From: Vermamoeba vermiformis
Taxonomy: Eukaryota; Tubulinea; Echinamoebida
Assembly (NCBI GenBank): GCA_045837725.1
Contig: JBEWZL010000063.1
Span: 207,575-271,574, forward strand
DNA length: 64,000 bases
Direction: 5' to 3'
In this document: positions 11,536-22,271 of the stretch, piece by piece
How the letters are laid out: every line of letters begins with the position of its first letter
Position numbering within the stretch: position 1 is the first letter of the stretch
Program-made: the position numbers and the translations under genes
The notes under the pieces: generated by a model
Seen by the model: the letters and a program-made list of their open reading frames with translations, nothing else
Told to the model about the DNA's origin: nothing
Database searches by the model: none

Positions 11536-13581
11536 ATGTGTCGGTGGTGCGTGTACATCGGTGACCCTATTCTCTTGGCCACAATTTTAACCAGACCAAA
11601 GTAAGTCAGATCAAGCGCAAGCGACATTACTTAACCGAAAAAAGTTTTCAGCATCTAACGTCTATTTATTTAATTTTTAGCCATTCAATTTTGAAGCAAG
11701 CCTACGAGAGGTATCTGCCTCATATTGAGACGAATTGGAACCTAAGCAATTTACTGTCGACTGTACAGCGAAATTCGTTATTTAATGCAGATGGCTTCGG
11801 TATTGGCTGGTACACCAAAGACCATGACGAAAATGATCCTACCCCGTGCATATTTACAAGGTATAATTGATATATTTGCCGAGTGGGTGGTTACGTGAAA
11901 ATAACAATCGGAAAATTCACTCCGAATCCAAATAATTTTACGAAAAGACGCACCATTATGATTCGCTATCATTAATATTGCTTTATTTAGTATCCAACCC
12001 GCACCGACAAACAGAAATTTTACCCGATTAGCAGAGAAAATTAAATCAGAACTGTTTTTCGCTCACATCCGTGCTGCATCTCCTGGATTGCCTATTACAG
12101 AGACAAATTGCCATCCATTCCAATTCGGAAGGTACGTGCATAATATTAATTGTGTTAACATCATTATGGCGCGATGCTAAAACGAAATCTATGTAGATTT
12201 ATGTGGATGCACAACGGTGGTATTTACAAATTCAAAAAGATCAAGCAAGGTAACGATATTAACAATTACTATTTCATTATGCACGTGTATCTGACTGTTT
12301 TGTGCGTTATTTAGAGTTAATTAAGCGATTGAGCCCGAAAGCATATTCAATGGTTACCGGCACAACAGATTCAGAGCACATTGGCGCCCTTTTCGTCGAT
12401 CAATTGCCTAATGGCGATCCTATGGCTGAGCACTCACCTGCTGATATTTGCAAAGCTATTAAGTACGTATCTTTTCAAACTCCGACGAGTCTAGTTACTG
12501 ATCTCCGATCCCGCATTTCAATATCTTTCGTTTCACTACATTACCATGCAACTTATTATTATGCAATATATGTGCAAATATATCCGCACGTAGATCTTCA
12601 TTGAGCTAAAGAAGCAAAAAAATTGCTACGACGGATCGGCGAACAATTTTAAAGGAGCCAATGAGCTAATCATTGTTATCTATAGGAACACTATATTCAT
12701 ATTAGTCGGTATAGTACGAGAATTCTTCAAAGAGAAGTCAGGTGCTTCGTCTTTGAATTTTGCTTGTACGGATGGCAAAACAGTCGTTTGCACGCGTTTC
12801 AGAGATCATCCAATTGAACATGCACCGTCACTGTATTATATTCGCGCTGGTAGTGTGCAAATGGAGGAGAAAGAAGTCAATATTTGTCCGGCTCGTGAAT
12901 GCGAAAAACCAAAGGCGATCTTGATCTGCTCTGAGCCAATTACTTAGTAAGCATCTTTAGCGACATTGTGTCAAGCCTATCACTATTACAATATAGCGGT
13001 GATAATATTTCTATCGATAAGGCTTAAAGGCCACAAAAATTTTCTGATCTCGATCTGACTTTATTGTTTTCTTAGTGACGATTCTGCTTGGACTTTGGTT
13101 CCTAATAATCACTTAGGTAAGTCTTGGGACTAATATAGGCATATATATCGCTACTGCAATTAGTTAATTCGAATTTTCTTCGTGTACTAACACTCCGTCT
13201 AACGTTTTGTTTTAAATAGTGCTTGTAAAGGAAGATAGAACTACTAGCTTTGAACGAATAGACGTCAATCATCATCATCATAGCGTGCAAGAAATATTCA
13301 GCTCTTGGAAATCTCTTGCTTTCTCGCATAAGCATCCGGATGTGGAGGCAATTCCCTCGCCGCCAGAGTCACCTATCAACGAAAGAAAGCTAGTTGATAT
13401 GATTAAGACGAAGCTTGATATTAAATCATCGCCTTGCAGTAGTTTAGAAGAAATTCTAATGGCTGCTAGGACGTTGAAAAAAGAAATGAATTGCGAGAGC
13501 TTTAGCGAGTCGAATAGTCTTACCAATAGCACCGCGTTAGAGACTACAACACCAATGAATAATGTAACTACTGAAAAGTAG
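11536..13581 (+). CDS. DUG3: Class II glutamine amidotransferase (DUG3-like)
   Basis: The start at 11536 gives MCRWCVYIGDP, placing Cys2 where class II (Ntn) amidotransferases carry the catalytic nucleophile after Met removal. Following blocks are NSLFNADGFGIGWY, LFFAHIRAASPGLPITETNCHPF and FMWMHNGGIY, all typical of the DUG3/YafJ type. Exons 11536-11600, 11681-11860, 11991-12131, 12197-12249 and 12315 onward join in phase. The exon near 12315-12466 is less certain, because a GTACGT donor at 12463 breaks frame while a GTATCT donor at 12467 preserves it. The C-terminal part contains LNFACTDGKTVVCTRF and then about 120 polar residues with no recognisable domain. DUG3 acts in glutathione degradation in yeast; here that role is inferred from similarity only. 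Confidence 0.78.
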
Positions 13582-13826
13582 ATTGTACAATAGAAATAAA
13601 TACTATTTATTGAGATCGTTTTCTGAGATTTGAAAACCGATCGCCTTTTCCTCAATAAAGGTGATCTAGTATTCCCTTCGCCTTACTCTGCTGCAAGCGG
13701 CATTGCCTTTCCTTAATTAGCCGTCTTTAAGTTTTTAATTGAATTTCAACCAAAAATAACCGTTGCAAACTTGTTTTTCATTTTCAATTTATTTGTAACA
13801 GCGAGAACAGCAGATTTATAGTAAAT

Positions 13827-15849
13827 ATGTCAAAATTTGGAGGAGGAGGCGAGAAGTGCGTGTCTTGTGGCAAGAGTAAGTGATCAGGACCTGAACCGGC
13901 AAATTCCATCTGCCGTTCCAATCAGATTTTACGCTAAAAATTGGTAGAATATTTGAAATTTAATATTATAATATTATTGTATGCGAATATAAGCTTAAAT
14001 AATTTGATGAATTTATTTTAAAATTAATTTTTTCCGATCAGCTGTCTATCCCGCTGAGCGAATCGTACCGTCAGATAATGTCATATTGCATAAAACGTAA
14101 GTTGATTAATATTAAAATAAATATCTCTTTTTATTACAAATTTCATAAAAATGTCAACGAAAATCTCTTCGCTTACAATAGTCATTAGGTGCTTTCGTTG
14201 CGCGGTATGCAATTCCGTGTTGAAGCCAGGAAGTTTTTCAGCATATGAAGGCAAATATTATTGCAAGCCTCACTTTACACAATTATTCAAAATGAAAGGA
14301 AGTTACAATAGCATCGCTGAAAATACACCAGACGATGGATCTGGATCTAATCCAACAACTCCTAAAGAACCACAAGTACGTTAATACTTTAGTACTATTT
14401 CGCGTTAAAATAACACTGAGAGCAAAAAATAATAGCAAATGTAGCGTTACGGATCTGCTACTTTGAGAGTGTTTTCTAATATTAGTAATTAGTTGGAGAA
14501 GACCACGTCAACAGCAGCTTTAGGAGGTCCCTCGAAAAACAAGGATTTAATAGCAGAGTTGAAAGATAAGACTGAGGACGCGAAGCCCGAGGACAAGAAA
14601 CCAGCACCAGAGCGACAAACATCGAGCCGCTTTGCTAACAATGCGTTTATTCGCCAAGACAGCGTGAGCAGTAACCCGCCAAAAGAAACATCGCATTCAC
14701 GCGAAAGCAGCAGTAGCAAAGACACTTCGTCGTCATCGAAGCCTAAAGAAGATGACACTAAAAAACCATCTTCGTCGTCTTCGTCCTCGAGCAAATCAAC
14801 GTCAACTTCCAGCGAAAAAGATTTGGCGCCGAAAGATAGCACAGAATACAGTACCAAACAATATTGGGAATCTCGTTACAAACAGTGCGTACAAATTGTC
14901 AATTTTTTCTAGATCTAGGCTCCGAAATTGCTACGGAATACTAAACTTTGTATGGTTAGGGATGACGGTACTTTTGATTGGTTTGCGGGCTGGGACATTC
15001 TTGGTGATACTTTGAAAAAGTTGGTCAAAAAAGACGACAAAGTTTTATACCTCGGATGTGGTAATTCAGGTACCCTCTTTGCTTTAGTTTCATATAATCA
15101 CATTAATAACATACTTCGTATTATCAGAATTGATGGAGAATTTATATGACGAGTTCAAAGGCGCCGTACAAATCAGTAACATTGATATCTCCGAAACGAT
15201 CATTGAAAAAATGAAAGGCAGAAATTCTTCACGATCAAAAATGAATTGTAAGGATCACATATAATCATAATATACATAAGTATATTCACATTTTAAAGGG
15301 ACTGTCATGGACGTATTATCGCTGAGTTTCCCCAGTGGTAACTTTGACGTCATCATTGACAAAGGCACGATTGATTCAATAGTCGTGAGTATCAAAATAT
15401 CATAGGAGGTGTCAAGTGAGTGTACTGACACGCGATATAAATATAGATGGGTCAGAAGAGCGATAGATCTAAGCTCGAATCTTCAATGGAAAGCAAGCTT
15501 GAAAAAATGCTGAGTGAAGTCTCAAAGTAAGTTGTTGTGAATTGATATTAGATTTCGAGTGTATTATAGGACCTCGCTATTATACGCGAGTTTTAAAAAT
15601 TAATCCGTTTACTAATTCGGATATTTGCAGGATCCTCAAGTCCGATGGCACGTTCTTTTACGTCACATTTGTCAAACCCTATTATCGCAAATCAATATTC
15701 GAAAAGTCAAAGTTTAATTGGACCGTCACAACGCAAGGAATGGGTACGTAGTATTATATAGTGCTAGCGAAGAGTAACTAATGGGGTCTGAAATTGTTAC
15801 AGCAACGGAAAATGGTCCTATCTATTTATATACAATGAAAAAGAAATAG
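13827..15849 (+). CDS. LIM domain fused to METTL13-like methyltransferase
   Basis: The start MSKFGGGGEKCVSCGK opens a single LIM zinc-binding domain with Cys/His ligands in CVSC, HKTCFRC, AVC, YYCKPHF. Exons 13827-13875, 14042-14096 and 14189 onward join in phase. A Ser/Lys-rich linker (about 14500-14830) with many SSS and KPKEDD runs leads to STKQYWESRYK, the usual entry to METTL13/EEF1AKMT4-type domains. DGTFDWFAGWD, VLYLGCGNS (SAM-binding motif I), NIDISETIIEKM, WTVMDVLSL and FDVIIDKGTIDSI then follow in canonical order. The protein ends ENGPIYLYTMKKK. METTL13-type enzymes methylate eEF1A; the LIM domain would supply protein binding. I know of no standard LIM-METTL13 fusion, so the join deserves transcript proof. 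Exons are co-directional, with no intervening stop region or promoter-sized gap. Confidence 0.8.
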
Positions 15850-16059
15850 TTTATGATGCACGTAATAGGAGTCATAACTAATTTTTATTTATTTTTGGTT
15901 TTGTAAACATTTTCGATAAAAATTTGAGTTTGCCTCGTGAATTCTTTTTTAATCAGAATTACCCCTAAAAACTCGTTATTATTCGTTGCAAACAAATATA
16001 AATATCGCTGCTACATCATTATCTCCATTCAAATCGCTTCACTCACAACGATTTTGAAA

Positions 16060-19000
16060 ATGACGATCCGCATCCTGCTTTTCTTCGTACTTTTTGGAAG
16101 CTTTACCTACTCAGCCTTTGGGAACAACGGTACGTACTCCTACTTAATAATGCCTTGCTAACTCTTTCTTCATGCAGATGTGTTGCTCCAGTTCAGAGTA
16201 AACAAGAGTCAAACGGTGACTTGTCCTAATAGCACCGTCTGCGCAAATCCATCTAGCGTTGCTTGGAATATCTCACTTGGTGGTGTTCCAGATAAATTCT
16301 GCAACGAGAGGTAAGTTCTAAGTGGATCGAGAACTTATGTTTTTGTAACGAGCTGGATCTGACTTGTTTTAGATGCCATCTTCTGTTCTTCGTGCATTTC
16401 GGAGCTCATACCCCAGGAGTGACACCTGGAACTATCTTCAGCGCTGCTAGCTACACAACTACACGAGATCTGTACCGGTTCTTCGACTTGCTGAATAACT
16501 GGTTTCCGTACACACTCGGCTATGAATTCGACTCGAACACGATCGGAGGATTCTCCGAGTTTGGAGGTTCGCAATATTTAATTTTCAGGCTCTTTCAATA
16601 ATTTACTCAAACTTTTCCAAATTAGGCTTTCCGTCTGTAGATCTGAGCAATGCAACGATATCTGATATAAGATTGACTGTAAACTCCTTCACGGCCACTG
16701 CAGCGACTGTCAGCGGCTCCCCTGCTTTGAACCTGACCTACGATCTGACTTTTACCGTATTAGGCAATTGTGAGTGAAATGAATAATGCCACGTACGGAT
16801 ATCAAGACTAATCTTTATACTAATAGGGCACCCTAATTTGACTAATATCACTGCTCCTCCTACCGGCGACGCATTTGTTCGTAATGGCACTGCGTTTAGA
16901 AATACAAACTTCGGAAAATTAGACTACTTGCTCGTCTCTCAAAACTTCTCGGATCCAAGTGCTACTCGCTACTCATACTTCGAGTTCGACCTATTCTGTA
17001 TGTATAATTACCTGGTAATAGAAGAGACCTCATCTGACGAGCTTTTTTTAGCTTGGACTGTGATCAACAAAGCGACGCTGAAATTGTGGGGCAGTTCGCT
17101 AGATAACGTTAGTATTGCTGCGATAGCTTTTTCAGTGAACGGCACGTTCAATGAAAGCACAATTACTTGGGCTAATGCTCCTCCGTTGAATTTGACCGCC
17201 TCTCGTAAGTTATTCTGTATGTAATTAATACCATTCTAACAGTCATTTAGTATTCCCTACTGATATTAATTCGACCGTTCGATGGTACGAGTTTGATATC
17301 ACTCCATTGGTAAGTTCTAAGAATTTCGGCGGTTATTCGTACGGATCTGATCTTACGTTCCTTAGGTGCGAGAAGAGTTCCCTCACGGAAATGGTACTAT
17401 ATTCTTCGCATTAGTATCAACCTTTGGAGGCACCATGAGATTTTCATCGCGCGAAGGACCGTTCCCGCCAAAACTTGAGATCATCGCTGTGGTACCTGAA
17501 AACGAACAACTAGCATTACCCCCACTATTCTCGATCGTTACTCCTCCCCTCCCAACCAGCAACCTCAAGCCCAACCTCAGGCTCAGCAACCGCAAGCACG
17601 GCCTGCGCAGCCTCGGCTCAAGCACAGCCTCAGGCTCAACCACCACTAATCCCACTCGTTCCTACTTCACCGCCTCAAGCTCAGCAACCACAAGCACGGC
17701 CTCAGGCTCAACCTCAGCCCCCTCAGGCTCAGCAACCGCAAGCACGGCCTCAGGCACAGCCTCAGGCTCAACCTCAAGCGCAACCACCACTCATCCCAAT
17801 CGTTCCTACTTCACCGCCTCAAGCTCAGCAACCACAAGCACGGCCTCAAGCTCAACCTCAAGCGCAGCCTCAGGCTCAGCAACCGCAAGCACGGCCTCAA
17901 GCTCAGCCACAAGCGCAACCACCACTCATCCCAATCGTTCCAACTTCACCTCCTCAAGCTCAACCTCAAGCCCAGCCTCAAGCGCAGCCTCAGGCTCAAC
18001 CTCAAGCTCAACCGCAAGCGCAACCTCAAGCACAGCCACCACTAATTCCTATCGTTCCTACTTCACCGCCTCAGGCTCAACCTCAAGCCCAGCCTCAGGC
18101 TCAACCTCAAGCGCAACCACAAGCGCAACCACAAGCGCAGCCTCAGGCTCAGCCACAAGCTCAACCTCAAGCGCAACCACCGCTCATCCCAATTGTTCCT
18201 ACTTCACCTCCTCGGGCTCAACCTCAGGCACAGCCTCAGGCGCAACCTCAAGCTCAACCTCAAGCTCAGCCTCAGGCTCAACCGCAAGCGCAACCACCGC
18301 TCATCCCAATTGTTCCTACTTCACCCCCGCGCAGCCGCGCGCCGCCTCAGGCCCAACCACAAGCACAACCTCAAGCACAGCCGCAGGCGCAACCTCAGGC
18401 TCAACCACAGGCGCAACCTCCACTAATTCCAATCGTTCCTACTTCACCGCCTCAAGCTCAACCTCAAGCCCAGCCTCAGGCTCAACCTCAAGCTCAACCA
18501 CAGGCGCAACCACAAGCACAGCCGCAGGCGCAACCTCCACTTATCCCAATTGTTCCTACTTCACCGCCTCAAGCTCAACCTCAAGCACAGCCTCAGGCTC
18601 AACCACAAGCGCAGCCTCAAGCACAGCCTCAAGCGCAACCTCAGGCTCAACCACAAGCTCAACCACAAGCGCAACCACCGCTCATCCCAATCGTTCCAAC
18701 TTCACCGCCTCAGGCCCAACCACAAACACAACCACATGCGCAGCCTCAAGCTCAGCCACAAGCGCAACCTCAAGCGCAACCTCAAGCGCAACCTCAGGCT
18801 CAGCCACATGCGCAGCCTCAGGCTCAACCACAAGCACAGCCTGAAGCGCAACCACCACTTATCCCAATCGTTCCTACTTCACCGCCTCAGGCCCAACCAC
18901 AAACACAACCACATGCGCAGCCTGAAAGTCAACAACCTCACGGGCAACCACCACAGGCGGAACAACCTCACGGGCAACCACCACAGGCGCAACAACCTCA

Positions 19001-19283
19001 CGGACAACCACCACAGGCGGAACAACCTCACGGACAACCACCACAGGCGGAACAACCTCATGGGCAACCACCACAAGCGGAACAACCTCACGGACAACCA
19101 CCACAGGCGCAACAACCTCACGGGCAGCAACCACCACAGGCGCAACAACCGCACGGGCAACAACAACCAGACAAGCAACAATCATCGGTGACTAATGACC
19201 CGGCAGTCTCTGAGGCCAGTGTCAAACACATCGTGGCTGTTGTGCCCACTTTGTTGATTGGTTTGTTATTAGCTTGCTGCTAA
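16060..19283 (+). CDS. Secreted DNRLRE-domain protein with P/Q/A repeats
   Basis: MTIRILLFFVLFGSFTYSAFG is a clear signal peptide. The ectodomain has Cys-bearing segments (SQTVTCPNSTVCANPSS, CNERCHLLFFVHFG) followed by DAFVRNGTAFRNTNFGKLDY, FEFDL, KATLKLWGS and STITWANAPPLN. That is the pattern of a DNRLRE/CBM96-type carbohydrate-binding beta domain. About 500 residues of Pro/Gln/Ala repeat follow from about 17550, then QPHGQPPQAEQ repeats, and finally IVAVVPTLLIGLLLACC, a GPI-like or membrane tail. The ectodomain frame does not run straight into the P/Q/A frame. Two single-base register changes, near 17550 and 17614, or an unusual intron would be needed. Surface or wall attachment is inferred. 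Confidence 0.75.
17552..18935 (+). repeat. Pro/Gln/Ala-coding tandem repeat
   Basis: Short PQAQ units alternate with a longer spacer reading PPLIPIVPTSPP, seen about ten times (near 17650, 17795, 17925, 18045, 18190, 18310, 18430, 18550, 18685 and 18865). In the P/Q/A frame the differences between units are nearly all at third codon positions (CCT/CCA/CCG, GCT/GCG/GCA, CAA/CAG). The encoded peptide is therefore conserved while the DNA drifts. Confidence 0.85.
18936..19165 (+). repeat. QPHGQPPQA(E/Q)Q tandem repeat
   Basis: About seven to eight units of 33 bp (cAACCTCACGGGCAACCACCACAGGCG-type) encode QPHGQPPQAEQ or QPHGQPPQAQQ. Units are nearly identical at DNA level, so this block looks younger than the upstream repeat. 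It sits directly before the hydrophobic C-terminal tail. Confidence 0.85.
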
Positions 19284-19800
19284 ACTACGATGTGATATTT
19301 GTACGCAGCGTGCAAATAAACCAACGCATTTCTTATAGCGAAGCGATTTTTTTTAAGTTGTAGAACTAGAACGCTCAGGATAATAGGAAGTGACACGTGT
19401 CATTTTTAACAGGACTGGCATGCCCCTGAGCGTTTGCGAACCACTAATATCGACGCCCAGTTCTCTACATTTTTTAAATAATTAATAATAGTACTAATAA
19501 ATTCCACGTTAGCAATTTTTATTGCGCTGGCAAAAGTGGATCGCTCCCGCAAACCTGCGTCGTTGTGGAGGCTGCAGATCCATCTAATACATCACAAACT
19601 TCATCCAGTAAATATAGCCGACATTAATTATTCTATTCAAAGTTATTTTTAGTTCTGCCGTTAAGTAAAGGTTACTATTTTTGGAATATTCTGCGAGGGA
19701 GATTTATCAATCACCTGTCACGGTGAACGATAAACTGGTCCCGTATAAAGCAACACTTAAATTAAGGCAACCACAACAAGCTACTTTTCGGCCGGATCTA
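19284..19800. other. Intergenic with one palindrome
   Basis: This 517-bp gap between co-directional genes has AATAAA near 19315 for the upstream gene and the perfect palindrome TGACACGTGTCA at 19391-19402. An open stretch runs from about 19681 into the next gene, but the better start is the Met at 19801, which begins a signal peptide. Confidence 0.45.
19391..19402. promoter_or_regulatory. TGACACGTGTCA palindrome, intergenic
   Basis: The only perfect copy outside an intron. It lies about 110 bp after the stop of the upstream surface-protein gene and 400 bp before the next start. The CACGTG core could bind a bHLH-type factor; this is inference. Confidence 0.55.
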
Positions 19801-21727
19801 ATGGCAACCGCTTCGCGACTAAGAACTTTTGGGAAATGTGCAACGTTTATCCTTACAATCGCTATCTTATTATTATCGGCGGATGCTAATATAGTGGTTA
19901 ATCTCAATAACGGAACTCAAATTGAAATGGAAGCTTATCAAATATTTTACCGAGGTAAGTTTCAGTTTTTTAACCTAAGAGTAGTGATTCTCGAATTAAT
20001 AAATCGATTCATATTCTATCAATTAATCTTTATGGAAAATAGCGATAGAAAATTTCTTAAATTGCCCATAACGATCCATTCAAATTTAATTTACTGCTCA
20101 ATCGAAACTGATGTATTGATATCATGATATAGGAAGTTCGGTAGAGCCTCTAACCGAGCCATTGACATCTAACGTCACGTTTGATATCAGCACGTCAAAC
20201 AATCGTATTTTACTTGTTTATCAAGACACGCCAATTGAAACAATTATTGTTGAAGCACAAAAAAAAGGATGTATTGGCGTTATATACGGATCTAGCATCG
20301 ATGGTAAGCTCATACCAACGCCCCAAAATTTCCGTATTCGGATGCTAACCTTTGTTTTTAGTGGTCGGTGGATATTTGCAATATCGTAAGAACGACTTTT
20401 ATGTGGCTAGTCAAGTGAATATCACCGTTGTCGACGTTGGCTTCGTTCAGTTGGGTGCCGGACTTGGCTCCGAATTACTCAAAATATTGGCAACGAAAGA
20501 TCTTATAGCCAATGTAACTATACTTCCTGATGGTACGAATATCTTGATAATTAATTAATTTTAAACTCAAAATAATCGAAATTTAGAGGCAGAAAATCCT
20601 TGGGTGACGGTCATTTCGTCTGGCTGGATCTACGTTTGGAGCAGTAAGTAGCGGCGATGTAAGGCTATCTTAGTCATAACGTTATTATTGTAGTAAGTTT
20701 AATACTATTTTCGGCGGCGAACATCGTCTTGGCTTCTCTTCAACTCCGAAAGTTCTATTTTTACTACGGCGGATGCACCCAAGCAATTGCGATCTACGTT
20801 CTCATTATAGAGATCATGTCTAATTTAAGTAAGTCAATACAATACTTTTTTTGTTTACCGTCTCTTACCCAATTTGTTTCAGTTCGCATTCTAGCCTGCA
20901 TCGATTTCTTTGGATCGAACTATTTATACCCAGAATGGGTGTTTGTCTTCTTAGGCGAGGTCTGCCTTCCATTCGTCATTGCAGCGTTCTTGCTGTTCAC
21001 GTTATACTGGCACGAGATGATGACGAGCGCATCTATCATCGTGCATCCGTTCATCGTCAAAATGAGAATTCCATTCTTCGTCATTTCTGGATTCATTCTA
21101 GCCTTCCAAATCATCAAGACACTCATGCGCAGCTTAACTCTATTCACTGGCTTTAACTTGATCATTTGTAAGTCTGCCTTAGTATCATCAACAGCCGTTC
21201 GTGCACGCAGATCTGACCAACTTTTCTCAGCTGTATTTTATCTGGCCTCGTTCTTATTCATTACAATATTCTACAATATCACTGGCATTAAGCTGTTGAG
21301 GCGTATGAAAAAGAGCAAGTCAATGGGCCGAACAGTCAGGTTGACAAAGGTACGTACTCACATGTTTTTTTAAAAGTATATTAATTTCTATATTTAGACA
21401 ACGATTAAAGTCCTCGTCAGCGGCAGTATTATCTTCGTTTTCGTGATCCTTGCCATTCTTTTCGCCACTGGCATTCCAATGACCCCGATTGGTACGTCCG
21501 TTGATTGACGTGCTTTTTGTGACACTTTTGACACTTTATCAGGATACGTCGTCACGTGGTATGTCACGTATGCTGTCATTAATGTCGCCTCCTTGATGAA
21601 TATCTTGGCATTTGAACTGCCATCGAAGTTCTCGAGCACCAGTCAAGGCAAAGATTCGTCATCGAATCAAAAAAACAGCGTCATGGTGGAAACTGCAAGT
21701 GCGACAAATCAGTCCTCGGCCAACTAA
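19801..21727 (+). CDS. PA-like ectodomain plus seven-helix membrane protein
   Basis: The start at 19801 gives MATASRLRTFGKCATFILTIAILLLSADA, a signal peptide. An extracellular part follows with ILLVYQDTPIETIIVEAQKKGCIGVIYGS, which resembles a protease-associated (PA) domain core (fragment, Ala/Gly-rich strand, then GxxGVIYGS). After VTVISSGWIYVWS come about seven hydrophobic helices, including YGGCTQAIAIYVLIIEIM, GEVCLPFVIAAFLLFTLYW, IPFFVISGFILAFQII, AVFYLASFLFITIFYN, VLVSGSIIFVFVILAILFA and YVVTWYVTYAVINVASLM. A Ser/Asn-rich cytoplasmic tail ends at TAA 21725-21727. The layout suggests a receptor-like membrane protein. I cannot assign a ligand or a named family. Confidence 0.72.
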
Positions 21728-22271
21728 GCAGATTCACACTACGAGCTCATTACTTCTTTTTGTACATATTTAGTTAATTGTATTACTTACCGGCAATGAT
21801 TAAAATTTCGCATTGCTTTTTTTTAAATAAAGTACGGAACAATTCCCTTAAGCCGTGAATTACTGTTACGCCGAAAATTGGCAACGACATAAAACGGCAA
21901 CTTTGGTAGACACTTTTTTTGTCTCCCCTGAAGTGATGATCTAGACTGGAAGATTTCTTGGTAACGAGTTCTTGTAATCAACGCTTCGTTATAAACGACA
22001 AAAATAGCATGTTGTGGTATTGTTAATTGAAATTAAATCAATAATAAATGGCACAAAAGAAAAAAACACAATTTTATTTATTCCTAAACTTCCACGATAA
22101 ATAATGCCTGCCACGACATAATGAGTATCATGTAAGGCCAGTTACAGCTAATGAGATAGATCTAAGTAGTGAAGGTGAGAGAATTGACGGCAATGACGTC
22201 AATAGTTTGACACGCGTCATCGCACATTCCGTGCTGGCAATAGCATCGTTAGTAAATTGAATAAACGCTAT
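21728..22271. other. Intergenic between convergent genes
   Basis: This 544-bp convergent gap carries AATAAA near 21826 for the plus-strand gene and, for the minus-strand gene, the reverse-strand equivalent near 22074. A near-palindrome TTGACACGCGTCAT lies at about 22207. No RNA gene is apparent. Confidence 0.4.

Noticed and set aside
11247-11627. 126-residue reverse-strand reading frame
   Set aside because: Overlaps the first exon of the amidotransferase antisense; no domain or splice context.
14489-14857. 122-residue reverse-strand reading frame
   Set aside because: Antisense to the Ser/Lys linker of the LIM-methyltransferase gene.
17366-18844. 492-codon Ser/Thr/Ala-rich reading frame contiguous with the ectodomain exon
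   Set aside because: Differences between repeat units change its amino acids but are silent in the P/Q/A frame, and it ends without the hydrophobic tail.
18874-19185. Reverse-strand Val-rich and Leu/Trp-rich reading frames
   Set aside because: Mirror of the QPHGQPPQA repeat.
18550-19191. Leu/Asn/His/Arg-rich forward frame
   Set aside because: Third-frame by-product of the same repeat, with no plausible protein composition.
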